The translations under genes and the position numbers were made by a program. Source: Anopheles merus (Eukaryota; Arthropoda; Insecta; Diptera; Culicidae). From it: a DNA stretch of 64,000 nucleotides. The notes below the pieces were generated by a model. The model was not told where the DNA came from, did not search any database, and saw only the letters and a list, made by a program, of their open reading frames with translations. Positions 25,613 to 37,652 of this stretch are shown piece after piece. The DNA lies in assembly GCF_017562075.2 (NCBI RefSeq), contig NC_054082.1, positions 1,591,050 through 1,655,049 on the forward strand, given 5' to 3'. Numbering within the stretch: the first letter of the stretch is position 1; each line of letters opens with the position of its first letter.

Positions 25613-27201
25613 TCTTCTGCAGAGCCAACTGACCGTACGATATCGATCGTTTGCACGCGTGATGATCTCGATGGAGGAAATGTGCAGTGGTTACTATTCA
25701 GGCAATGCTAAAGAGAAACAGAATAGTCGAATATCATTATTGCTGTTCATTTCATTTCTCCAAAGTAGTTGAAATAATCGATCATTTGGAAAAAAAAACA
25801 GAGCTACAGTTACTGTATCGGTCTCAATACAATCTTTTCAATTGGCCGCTGCTGCTTCACGGTAGCGCCATCGTTGATAATATGGCAAATAAATCCCACT
25901 TTTCATAAGAACTAAATCAACAAGTACCCTCGCTAGATGGTACGGTCAGTTATGATTCATTTTGTATTTATTTTTTATTGTACTTTACCGCCACGCTTTC
26001 GTTTACTTTCGCGAGCATATACAAACATTTATAAGGATAAACAACACAACCCGCGATACTTTACAAACACAATCGAGCAAAAAAAAAACTGACTTCCCCC
26101 GATGTATCTCGCGTGAGAAGTTCCACCCCTAATGGGTACAATCATAAACGGTACATTCCCTCCCGTCGCGTAAACGAATGACCAGAAATTAGTTTGACAA
26201 ATTATTGTCACTTTTACTGTTAAACACACACTCTCATTTATAATATTAGCAAACAGTTTCTTTTAAAGAGCATCGTCCTAAAAATCGCCCATTGAAAATA
26301 TGATCAGGAATCATGCAATCGAACGCTGTGTAACATAGTCCAATCTAAGCGGTAGGTCAGTTAATAGCCAACATGAATCATTGGCCGGAATTTTCCGATC
26401 CTCGGCAGCTTATCCTTTACTGAGCACATGGTACAACACAACTATCTCCGAGCGTCGTATCACACACGGCCCGCGGTGATTCCCCGCGAACACGAACGAG
26501 CGTTGGGAAATGGGCGCCGACATTCACGACCCACCCCTAGGCGAGCCATTCTCCAATCGGTTGAACCTGTCCGATCTCTCACAGCCCAAACCCCTTCCAT
26601 CCCGCCGCAACCTGTTCCGTGTTTGCCATTCCTCCCTCTAATCGACCACTTGACGGGGATCTTCATTGATCTCTTCTGCTCTCAGTAATCGCCATTCTCG
26701 CGCTCACGGTACACACATTCCGCTTACACAGCGCACTATCGCTCTATCCGGTGCTCGTCATTCATGCTGTGTTGTCTCTGAAATTGGTAACGCAGCTCGT
26801 GTTGTATTTAACGCCAGCCGGTCGCTTTCGTCCGCCACAGTACCATTTCAACCTGCGCCGGAGCCATCCGCGATAATAAGTGCGCGTACTTGAGCGCGTA
26901 CCACCGAACAGTTGTGCGCCATCCCGTGCCGAACAAAAACAATACGTTTCGTGTTTCCGCGCTATCAACAATCGCACCGCCGACCACACGCGACACTGCT
27001 CTCTGTACGCAAATAATTCGATCGAGTGTGGCTGCTCTTTGGGTTGCGTTGTACTGCTTTGGGGTAAAAAAAAATACTGCTTTTCCAGTCAAAACTGCAC
27101 CTCCAGTGTGTGTGTGTGTGTCTGTGTGGAGGAAGATTGGCCAAGAAGCGATTTAAGAACGGGTTAACGCAGAAGTTAGTGCACTAAATTGTTGCAACAA
27201 A
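25613..27201. promoter_or_regulatory. Divergent region between TCHP and PGRP-LB
   Basis: No supportable coding exon in 1.6 kb. It must hold the promoters and 5' UTRs of TCHP (leftward) and PGRP-LB (rightward). The right half is GC-richer, as typical for a 5' UTR, with a GT run near 27.11 kb. A kappaB-type site is listed separately. Confidence 0.45.
26655..26664 (+). promoter_or_regulatory. kappaB/Relish-type site upstream of PGRP-LB
   Basis: GGGGATCTTC fits the insect Relish consensus GGGRAYYYYY at all ten positions, 538 bases before the PGRP-LB start codon. PGRP-LB is an IMD-induced negative regulator in flies, so such a site is expected. The consensus is loose, so a chance match cannot be excluded. 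Confidence 0.4.
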
Positions 27202-28635
27202 ATGGACTTTGTGAAAGACTTTTGTTACTACTTCGGCGTCATAGCTTTTACCCTATTTTACGTTGCGGTTGATAGTAAAGCATGTGGTAAGTGTGTGTTT
27301 TTTTTTGTGTGTACGAATCAAATTTACCTTAATGGACAGCAAAAATAAGCTTTCGCCACACACTGTGTCACTGTGTTTGCGGCTCGCTAAGTGGAAGGCC
27401 AGTGCAAACGGTCATCATCTCTACGTCACATACACCACAACCTGTGTGTACAAGTTTTAAAAATCCCCTGCAATGAAGAGCCCTTGCTGGTGGGTTCATT
27501 TTACCACGAAGAGTGCAGGATTTAAGTGGTTGAGGAATTTGTCATTTTTTAACTCCTGCTGATCAGACTCACTTGTTTTGTTTTTAGCTTCTTTTTACTA
27601 GAATACATTTTAATTTTATTTTTTTTCAATGACCTTTGCATACTATCGATGACGTCCAGCGATCGACCGACTGAATTGTAAATGAATTTCTTATCACTGA
27701 AATACCATTTACGTTGGCAAACAGCTGACCAAACATTAGATTACAAATTGGCAGCACGTTGTTGTGTTTACTTCCAGCTACTTCCCCCGGTAGTTTACTC
27801 AAATGCCAGCATATTTAGAGCCTACTGCCAGTTGGACAGTTTAATCATGATCGTGTACGCGATCGTGATCATTGCTTCCGTCATTCAGCTGCAAGCTGCA
27901 ATGCATTCGTGATGCGGTAATGGAACTTTTTCCCTTTGCCGACGATTGCGATACTACTACTGCACCAACAATGACGTACGGAGCAAGTACAAATTTCCAC
28001 GCTTAACCTCACCTATTATTTTGCAGACCCGGTGCCCTACGTGACGCGAGACTTTTGGAGTGCTCTGCCACCGAAGCGGATCGAACACTTCGCCGGTCCC
28101 ATCCCGTACGTCATCATACATCATTCGTACCGGCCGGCGGCATGCTACAACGGGCTGCAGTGCATCGCGGCAATGCAAACGATGCAGAAGATGCACCAGA
28201 ACGAGCGTCAGTGGAACGACATCGGGTACAGCTTTGCGGTCGGTGGCGACGGACGCGTGTACCAGGGCCGGGGATTCAATGTGATTGGCGCTCATGCGCC
28301 CCGATACAACAACCGCAGCGTTGGGATCTGTCTGATCGGTGATTGGGTTGGTAAGTGAGAAGCGGAAAATTTCGGCGGATTGTCGGGCAGCAGGACAGGA
28401 CACTAACGGTTTCGATCTCTTTGCAGCGGATTTGCCACCCAAGAACATGCTCACGGCCGCCCAAAACCTCATCGAGTACGGTGTCCGGAATGGGCTGATT
28501 GCACAGAACTACACCTTGCTGGGGCATCGGCAGGTACGCACGACCGAATGTCCGGGCGATCGGCTGTTCGAGGAGATCAAAACCTGGCCCCATTTCGATC
28601 CGATGACGGACATTGTCGATCAGAACAGTGTTTGA
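27202..28635 (+). CDS. PGRPLB: PGRP-LB, peptidoglycan recognition protein with amidase residues (3 exons)
   Basis: Exons 27202-27286, 28027-28350 and 28427-28635 give 205 codons plus stop. The first exon is a signal peptide (Met-Asp-Phe..., hydrophobic GVIAFTLFYVAV, ending near residue 25). The PGRP domain follows: FAGPIPYVIIHHSY, WNDIGYSFAVGGDGRVY.GRGFNVIGAHAP, LLGHRQV, TTECPGD. This is very close to fly PGRP-LB. The zinc/catalytic set (His of IIHHSY, Tyr of IGYSF, His of LGHRQ, Cys of TECPG) is complete, so it should be an N-acetylmuramoyl-L-alanine amidase that degrades DAP-type peptidoglycan outside the cell and damps IMD signalling. Poly(A) signal at 28760-28765. Flies use several first exons for secreted and cytosolic forms; only this secreted one is supported here. 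Confidence 0.95.
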
Positions 28636-28759
28636 CATGGCGAACGGAACCGGCCCTACATGCTACAAGTATTGAAGAAACTCTTAAATAGCTTATTAAC
28701 GTGCGCTACCTCTCCTTCGCATACGGTAACCATCATGTTCCTAAAGTGTGTTTTTTTGT

Positions 28760-28765
28760 AATAAA
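28760..28765 (+). terminator. Polyadenylation signal of PGRP-LB
   Basis: AATAAA 125 bases after the stop codon. Confidence 0.65.
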
Positions 28766-29296
28766 ATAATTCAAAACATATCCAACGATTAGTGACAAAA
28801 CAGGATCACTTTTACCATCTGTTCCCGCTGGCATGCCCTTGCACGAATCAGAGACCCTAATAACAACAACCACAAGGTCTTACACACATCGTAAGTAAGT
28901 TGTTAGGTGCTGTATCACGTAATTTATGTGCCAGCTTCTCGCCATCTTGCTCTTGGCCTCATTGCCGCATTACCGGAATCGAACTGAGGCATCCCTTTTT
29001 AATTTTAACTTGGCACGGTGGCCACTGCGTACAAAGGCACCGAATCAGCTGAGTTTGGGGTGCTGCGGCAGCGGGTTCTGTCGATGCGTAACAAAAACAA
29101 AGCAGCACCAACAAGTAAGCAGCCCCAGCCTAGTGCAGGGTGGCGCTCGTGCATGCCATAATCGACGATCGGTAAACAAAGCAAATCCTAATGATCTTCC
29201 TAAACGATGTTTCGTGACGTGTGCCGGGAGGCCTGTTGGTGTTGTGAATTCAACCACATAAGAACGAGAGAGTGGAGAGAGTGTGTGAGAGTGTGT

Positions 29297-29314
29297 GAGA
29301 GAGAGAGAGAGAGA
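29297..29314. repeat. (GA)9 microsatellite
   Basis: Nine GA units in the presumed promoter/5' UTR zone of the WH2-domain gene. Confidence 0.85.
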
Positions 29315-30236
29315 AGGAAAACCCACAGAAAGGGAGCCACGATCACGATCGGCGAAAGAAAATGGACATAATTTCTCATTTTTTTGCCCCGCTTTTCCGA
29401 CACGCCCCGTCCTCCTCGCACACCGCCGAAAATGATCCCCCACCAAGCGACCAAAGTAAGCAAGAAGAATTTTAATTTTAGCTTTGCGCGTGCATTTCTT
29501 GCGCACAACAGCAACCACAACTCGATCGGTACGTGTGTGTGTGTGGGCAGCAGAGACAGGCAGGCAAGGGGAAAACTGTGTTCGGAAAAACCACCTTATA
29601 ACCGTCGTCGTGTGCGCCAAAATACACGGCAGAGCGTGCAGCAACGAGGGAAACTCTCGTGATTTTGGGCGTTCGGGCCGGGGTTTTTTTTTTGGGGCAA
29701 ATCTCTCGCAACCATTTTCGCGACCGTGCGCCGCGATCGTGCGTGCGTGAGAAGCAACAGTCATCAATGGTCGGTCCGCCACCGACGTACGCAGTGCAAC
29801 CACTCCGGAGCAGTGCCGTGCTGGGGTGCATTTTCCGATAGGTACAGAGCAATAGGGACCAAAAAAAAGAGGAAGAAAGAGCAAAAAGAACGGTTACACA
29901 CGGTGCGACAAACCGTCAGTCACGTCATCGGTATTCCGAGCAGTGTCGGGCTTCTTGTGGGTAAGAGAATGGTTGGAAATCTTTCCATTCCGAACGAACC
30001 GAATCCCGTGGCGGTGCTGTGATGTGAAGAATGTGATCTTTGGAGCGTGGTGGAGTGGAGTCGTTTCCAGGGGTGGATTAGCAAAAGTGCGTGTAAAAAA
30101 CCCTCCACCGATTGCTCTCGTGGTGCAAAAATCCCGTGTCGTAACGCACCGTCGTGTCGTGGACGTAGCTACGACACACGAAGGTGGAGGCAAGAATCTG
30201 AATTTCACCTGATTCTTCACGCAAGGGAAAGCGTGC

Positions 30237-30254
30237 GTGTGTGTGTGTGTGTGT
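30237..30254. repeat. (GT)9 microsatellite
   Basis: Nine GT units, one of several GT/CA tracts between 30.2 and 30.85 kb (another, (CA)8, at 30764-30779). Confidence 0.85.
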
Positions 30255-33223
30255 GGTATGATCTCTTGATCGGCGTGTTGGTGAATGTGCGTAGGAAAAT
30301 TCGCACAATTCGATCGTTTGATCGTAAAACAAAACGTAAAAATCACTATCACAGTGCAAACTGTGCCACTCAGCGTGTGTGTGCGTGTGTGTGTTGATGT
30401 GTAATTTTTCCCCAAAACCAAGGAAAAACGTGGGATTGTGGCGACGTGTGACGACAGTGCATCCGTCGCGTGCGCAGCAAGTACGAGGCGGCGCGGCGTA
30501 TCCGTCGTCTTTGCGGGTGCGGAATTCGACGTGTTGCTGACCCACTTCTGAATGAGTGAAATTTTCGACATTTCTTTCGAAACGAAGATTGCAAGTTCCT
30601 TTTTTTATGTTTGGTTACACCGTTCATTATCCGTCCCGGTGACGTTGCGAGAGCATTACTGTGTGTTGTGATTTGAAGTCTGGTACAACATTTCCTGATG
30701 AGTTCATATTCTTCGTAAAATTATGCTCATACTAAAACACACCCACACAAATATCTGTCGGCCCACACACACACACACATATGCGCACACACACACAACG
30801 TGAAGTGATATCACAGACATACTCAAACACACACACACGCAAATAGAGCGATACCACAGACAGCCATTTCCATGTGACGTCATTCGGGAAAATTTATTGC
30901 CAAATCAGTGCGCCACCGTATTCTTCCACGGTCATGTCCGTGGCCAGACGACACGCAATGTAAATATTCTAAGCTTAAACTCTCCGAACCTAACCAGACG
31001 ATCGTGTCGCGCACGATCTCGAGGATCATTTGATCGTAAATGGACAGTGGTCCCTTGTTTCCACCCCAAAGTGGGTTAATCCTTCGGATGCGGGTGCGTG
31101 TCCGTTAAACCCCTTGCGGGTGGGTCACTTTAATTGCTGCTAGTGGCCTTCAGCAGCAAGCACACGGCCACTGCGCCGCCCCAGCGGCCTCCAATAAAAC
31201 TGTCGTCTTGACCTTTTTGTTTTTGACATCGTTCACCCGACTCCGCTCGATGGTCCAACGGAAGAGGCTGACTAAATCGTGCGAACGGAGGAGCTGGCTG
31301 ACACTTCTAAATTAAACTACGTACTCAAATGTTTCGTGCGACGGTGTCCAGTCGATTTCGTGTCTTTATTTCGTGCCCTTCCACTCCGATCTTTCTCCGG
31401 CGCTTCGTAGCGTTGTTGACAAAGCGAAGTGAAAGACCGTACGCCTCCATTCTATGAGACACGTGTGAGTGTGTGTGTGAGTTTGTTTTCTTTTTTAAAT
31501 AGCTATTCTTCGTAGATTGGAAGCATTTTGAGCAGGAGTTATTCTTAGCAAACTTACAAAAAAAAAACAAACAAACACCGCCTCACGTTACGCATTATTG
31601 CACGGAACGGCAGAGCGTGCTGGGACATCCACCGGGAGGTTAGTTCGTCACCATCCACCGTCTAAGGGGTGCTGACAGAGGAAACCTCGTAAAACACAGT
31701 TAATCACTCCTATTATATTCATCGCTCAATTAAGATAAGGCAAGGGCTTTACGCTCTACTCGCGCTTAACAATCTCAAGGGTACAAAGGACGCGCATCAA
31801 TACACAGCCGCCAATGTCATGGACGAGCAAATGGGGGAGATTGGAAGAAGATACACGTCCGGCTACGCCTTAGTAAAATTAAAATGAGCCGATACTTGCC
31901 GCCTTAGCGAAGTAATTGTGTCGCCACGGAAAGGGTGCGCCACGCTTTATGGCGTTTTCCCACGCAAATTTGCTGCAGTTCGATTCGATTGCGATAGGTT
32001 TGCTGGACTAATGGTCTTGATTTAGGAAATCAGTTCATTCAGCGATTTGATCCGAAGCGTACACGAATGGTACAGGTTAGTGCTGTGAATGGTTTGGGTT
32101 TAGCCCTGGTTTTAGGTAAATTATTGAAGAATTATACCAACGCCGCAAAACACAACTCCAACCCAACACAAACGCGATCGAAAGCGAGGATCGAGAAAAG
32201 GTTTCTAAGAAGATGTTTGTGATCATTACGTGATAAAATGATAAACATTAACCGATAATCGATTGCAACTTCCAACAGAGCTCAGTGTGCATCATTGACC
32301 ACCTGTACCATGGAAGAAGATGCAATAAAAACCAACCAAAAGCTCCCCGTTTACACGGTGCAACTACTTCCCTCGATAAGAAACAAACCGTGGCGAATAT
32401 TTGCACACCGTCGATCCCCTTCCTTCCTTCCCTACCACCACCATTGGCCAATCGCTTTATCCCCGCTCGCGCTCCGAAACCACCACGATCGTTTGGTGTT
32501 TTATTTTTAGGCAAATGTTGTACACCTTTATTTATACCACATTTCATCTCTGCCATCTCTGTTTCTTCGTCGATCACCCCCCCCCCCACCCAAGCAAAGT
32601 ATGTGACAAACTGATGCGGCAGACGTCATCGGAACGGCTGCGACAAAGCCAAACAGTTTAACACACACACAGAAAGACACATACGCGCCGGATGAGCGGG
32701 GAAAATTTTAATTGCAAATCCAACCCGCGATCGTCTTGCTTGCTTGCGGGCTGACAAGAAGATTGGTCGATTGGTTTGCTCTAGCTTCTTGTGGCTACAA
32801 TGTACAACATTACGTTTCTGTCCTTTCTCTCCCTCTCTCTCTCTCTCTTTCTATCTTTTGATAACACACCTCTACACACCTTCTACACAAACTGATGATC
32901 ATCAATCTGATCATTATGATGTTTTTTTTTAAAGCCACTGCCATCCCAGATGAATCACAGATATTTTTAACGGACACATTCATACAAGTTGTTTCTAAAT
33001 TAATTTGTTTATTTTTAAAAGCATTCAGCATTCATAAACAAAAAAAAACACAACGGTGCCATTGGTGAAAACGAACGGCAGCAGCGATAGTCCATTTACA
33101 AAACAGTGCCCCAAACAATTGACCGTGAATCAGACGCGAGAGCAAGCTTGAGTTTGTCGCCCACCTGACTCACAAGTGGTTCTAGGTCCGCGCGCACGCC
33201 GCAGAAACACCAACCGGTACATA

Positions 33224-36200
33224 ATGCCGGTAAACAGCCGTCCCCCGTGGCTGAAGGATCGTCTCGAGACGGTAAACAAATCCGTACCGCCGGCCTGGGC
33301 TCGCAAAGCCAGCGTCACGCCCGCCACTGACACAAAGGAATCGTCGCCCTCGTCCAAAGCGACCGCAACGGAAAGCTCGTCGGCAAAAGCTTCCTCACCA
33401 GCGGCCGCCACCACGGCCGTCAAGAAGCCGGCTGCCAGCAGTACCGTCCCAGCCAAAGAAAATGGTGACACGGCGGCAAAGCCCACAACAACGGCCAAGC
33501 TGCAGTCGAAAGAAATTAAGGTGCCTGTGGTAGTGGCACAGAAAAAGCCCGTCAATCCTCCGCTCACCAAACCGGCCGAGCCGGCCACAGGGCTCAAAAA
33601 CACGACACCCGTCATGACGGTACACCGGGAGGTTGCTAAGCCGAAGCCCAAACTCCCCCTGGCCAGGGAACCAACACCCGAGTCCGACGACGAGGAGGTT
33701 GAAGAGGAAGAGGAGGTAGAGGAAGAGGAGGAGGAAGAGGAGGAGGAAGAGGGAAGCACGGAGTACGAAACGGAAACGGAATCCGAGGAAGAGCCGGCGC
33801 CACCGGTGAAGCCGGCACCGAAGAAGCCCGAACCGACGAGCACACTGAAGCGCCCAGATGACGCATCGTCGCAGCCACCACCGAAGCTGCCGGTGCAGCT
33901 GCGCAAAGTGACGCCAACGAGGAGTCCCGACAAGTCGGACAGCGAAAGCAAACCCTCCTCGAAGTCGGTGTCCGAGAAGTCGTCCTCGCCGGAGCCCAAA
34001 CCATTCATCAGACCGCCGCTGAAGAAGGTGGTGCGGCCGCAGCAAGATTCACCGCCCAAGGAGCGATCGGTATCGCCCGAGCCGGCCAAAAACTTCCGCG
34101 TGCAGCTGCGCAAAGTGCCCTCCAACCTGAAGGCGCCGCGCGTCAAGGAGAAGCTGCCCGAGGTGCAGCTGAAAAAGGTGGAGAAGCCGCTGCTGGAGGA
34201 CATACCGAAGAAGGAGGAAGCCTATCCGCACAAACCGTCGATGCTGAAATCGGAAAGCAGTAAAAGAAGTAAGTACACAGTGCGCTGGCTAATGGCGTTC
34301 CACTGAACCTAACCTTGAGCTAGAAACCTACATCCCCGCCCGTCCAAACAAGCGGAGAACCCCTGGTAGCCCTTTGGCGCTATTTACACTGCGGTTATCG
34401 CTTGTGGAGTGCCGCACCGTCGAGAATGATTCATCGACTCGAAGCGTTCCATTTCCGAATGGTAAAAGTGCCCAAAAGTAACCCACTGCTTGTGTTCTGC
34501 GTTCCAGTTCCGCCACCACCACCGATGCCAAAGTCGAACATACCGCCACCGCCTCCACCGCCGCCGAGCTTGAAGCCACCGCCGGACTTTGAAAAGAAGG
34601 AAATATCCGACAAACAGAAGGAGGTGCTAGACAAGCTAAAGTAAGTGTACTACCAAAAATAGGCAAAACTGAACGAACGAATGATCACAACTTCATCACC
34701 TACCAACTCTGTCCCCTTGTCCATTTGCAAGCCTCTGTCTGTTATCGTCAATGTGATCTTACACTTTCACAACCAACCCTCAAATCCCAATGACACACAC
34801 ACATATACACACGTGTACTAAAACTTAGCCCGTCACTAATAGATCGTGTTCGTGAATTGTTCGTCGTCGTCGTCGTCATAGTCAACTAACAACTGTTACC
34901 TTCTATTCTCTATAAATCTTCCATTCTTGCAGACGTCGTCCACGTCGACGTCCGGACTGGTCGGACATGATGAAGGAGGTTGAGCAGGGCAGAAAACTGA
35001 GACACGTGCAGTGTAATGACAGGTACACCACAGAGACGGCCCACCAACCCATCCCCCGGACGGCTCCGCGATGTTCTTATTTTCCTTCAATTTTTGTGTT
35101 TCCTCCTAATCTGGATGTTCCCGTTTGTCTGCTTTTTGTGTGATTTTGTGTAACAATGCCCCCGGTCCTTAGTCGCTCCCAGTAGATCCTATTTCCGTGA
35201 TCCTGCCCTTCGTGGTAGCACGATCGTACACTGAATGATGATGGTTTTTGTTTTTATTTTCCCTCCCTTGATCCCTTGATTCCCATGGTCCCGACAGATC
35301 GCATCCGATCATAAACTCCAAATCGATCACCAAGGTCAAGGATCAGTTCATCTTCGAGACGGAAAAGGCTACGGCACACAATCAGCTGCTGAAGCAAATC
35401 CAGGGCGGTGTGCAGCTGAAACCGACCAAGTGTAACGATCGCAGCAAACCGATCCTCGGCGGTTTGCGCAAGTTCCGCCGCCAGATGACGCTCGAGGAGC
35501 AGCTGGCCAAGTCGGAGTCGCGCGCCAACCTCGAGGCGCCCCCGGCCGAGGAAGAGGAGCTGGACGAGCTGGACGACATCGACAAGGTGCGGGACGATCT
35601 GCAGAGCACCAAGCAGATGCTTGCGCACGAGCTGCGCAACAACGAGGCACTGGAGCGCGAAAACAAACGGCTGCAGGCACGGGTACAGAACCTCGAGGCC
35701 GAGCTGTCCCGGGAGCGATGGAACCCGCTGAGCGGCGAGGAACGGACCACCGTTACCGGTCCCCAGTCCGATCTAATACAGTCGCTCAAGGACGAAGCAC
35801 TGGAGGCGCAGAAGCAGTCGCAGCAGCTGGAGGAAAAATATCAAACCGTGGCCAAGGAGCTGGCCACGGCCTACAAGCAGACGGAAGAGCAGAAGCGCAA
35901 GATCGCCGAACTTGAGCGCAAACTCCAGGTAATGGTGCGCGATGGCGCACGGGGCGCGTCGGGGGATGATCTTACACTTTAACAATTGAACCTAGCTACA
36001 CTTGGATTGGCCAAACAAATTGTCACTAACGGAACGATTCGAAACAGCTAACACACAACAACACCACAATGTCATAGGAGATTCTATTTTACATTAAACT
36101 TTCACTTCTCTCAATGCTGCCTCTTCTCGCTATTGCTTTTCTCGACGCTAATCAATCGTTCTATGTTGCTGTCCATTTTTAAACTGCAGTGCTTAACGGA

Positions 36201-37285
36201 CGATGACTTCTACTTGAACGAGCATCAGGTAATGTGGAATGATCAACGGTTTTGGCGTATCTTTGTGTGGCGTATCTGATAATCGTACTGAATGCGCAAG
36301 TAGCTTTGCGTACTGCCCCGCGCACTGCTTACCGTCAATATAATGCTGATCTTGCAGTTGGAGCATCGGTGGCTTTAGAATAGGGACGATTCGTCTATTT
36401 GTGTGTTGTTGTAGCTAATAGCTAATAGATCTGTACGTCAACTAATTCCTTGTTTCGGGTGGCATTTGCGCGCAGGGCATTACGGACGATCGCAGAGCGA
36501 CGGAGTCGGCCCAGAAGGAAAGCTCACCGGAGCTGCAGCCCGAGGAAGAGGAAGAGGAGGAGGAAGAGGAGGACGAGGAAAAGAAGGCTGAAAAGCTGGC
36601 CAAGCGGTTGAACCGCGAGGTCAACATGCTGCAGGCCCGGCTCACGAGATTGAAGGAGAAGCAGGAGGAAAAGCATGCCGAACGGCAGGCGTTGAAGTAT
36701 GCCATGAAAACCAACCAGTATGCCCTGAAGTAAGTATTGGACCTGGGGAAGGAACGCACGGTTTGATGCAGCAAACACATTCATCTATTTCCCCTCGCCT
36801 CCAGGGCTGAGAAGAAGAAGTATAAGAAGCTTCAGAAGGAGGTGGAAAAAATGGCCGCCATGATGAAGCTGGAGGATGACGATGATGAAAATGCCGAAGC
36901 CAAGGAACCACCGCCAGAGGAACCGGAAGACGAGCAGGAAGAGGAGGAAGAGGAGGAGGAGAGTGAATCGGAGGAATCGGAATCGGAGAGCGAAAATGAG
37001 AGTGAAAATGAAGCAGAGGTAAGCCGTCGAAGCAGTTTGCTCTTGCTAAGTGTCTCACACGCGTTCTTTTCACTGTTGCTCTTGTAGGATGCTCCGGATG
37101 ATAAGAAGAAGATCAACCTTGAACCACGAGTCAAACGGCACGAGGCACGGCTGGCCTCGCTGAAGAAGGGCAACTACTTGCTGCAGGCCAACGTCGATCG
37201 TATTAAGGACGAGATTAGCAAGGTGCGCGAGGAGTGCTGCACGCTGCAGACGGACCTGGACAACGTCATAGCGGACTTGGGCTGA
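33224..37285 (+). CDS. sals: WH2-domain, proline-rich actin regulator, SALS-like (8 exons)
   Basis: Exons 33224-34268, 34508-34640, 34933-35022, 35298-35928, 36190-36228, 36476-36729, 36805-37018 and 37088-37285 join to 867 codons plus stop, all with GT-AG borders. Order of parts: Ser/Thr/Ala/Lys-rich N-terminus with a Glu run at about residues 160-185; poly-proline runs at about 350-372; WH2 motif 1 at about 402-423 (DWSDMMKEVEQGRKLRHV); WH2 motif 2 at about 450-471 (QLLKQIQGGVQLKPTK), each followed by CNDRS.PI; then coiled coil to the end, broken by two more acidic runs. Tandem WH2 plus proline-rich region is the layout of insect SALS, which lengthens sarcomeric actin filaments from the pointed end. 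A Forked/Espin-type actin bundler is the alternative. ATG 33224 is chosen as the first Met of the frame; upstream coding exons cannot be excluded. Exon 5 is a 39-base micro-exon. Confidence 0.7.
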
Positions 37286-37646
37286 TGATGGCGGTCCCTT
37301 CCTTCGACCCGTCGCCACTCCCCCCTCGGGGGATGTGCTACCGATCCAATCTTTACCGAAATAGTAACACACAGGACACCAGCTACGTACGTACGAGGGG
37401 CTGGTGCAAATGTATTGTTTCCTAGGTACAATACGGAAACAGGGAGGGAGGAACGAGCCCCCTTTCCGCTGGTTCCACCGGCGTTTAGCAAACCCGTGGC
37501 AGCGCTTACACATAATCAAATGGACAAAAAAGCATTCGCTTCTGAAAATATTATTCGCATCAGCCAACCTGCTGACCTGGGTGGCGCCGCACGTAAATAC
37601 AAGTATTTTTGTACATCGTTACTTTTGTATACACACACACACGCAT

Positions 37647-37652
37647 AATAAA
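37647..37652 (+). terminator. Polyadenylation signal of the WH2-domain gene
   Basis: AATAAA directly after a short CA tract, 362 bases downstream of the stop codon. Confidence 0.6.

Larger units (their letters stand above)
28766..33223. other. Gene-poor 4.5 kb upstream of the WH2-domain gene
   Basis: No open frame with homology or splice support was found on either strand. From about 29.25 to 30.9 kb the DNA is GC-richer with GT/CA/GA tracts and repeated GTGCGTGTG-type sequence, the look of a promoter and 5' UTR in this genome. It probably holds non-coding first exons of the gene starting at 33224. The rest is AT-rich without recognisable elements. Confidence 0.4.

Noticed and set aside
27847..27912. 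Signal-peptide-like frame (MIVYAIVIIASVIQLQAA...) in PGRP-LB intron 1, as an alternative first exon
   Set aside because: No donor in the phase needed by exon 2 occurs before the in-frame stop; the only nearby GT gives the wrong phase.
29045..29884. 279-codon minus-strand frame
   Set aside because: Composition follows GT/CA and GA tracts; no domain, splice or start support.
33130..34203. 357-codon Ser/Gly-rich frame antisense to the WH2 gene
   Set aside because: Shadow of the Glu/Pro/Ala-rich coding exon; no start context, splice sites or similarity.
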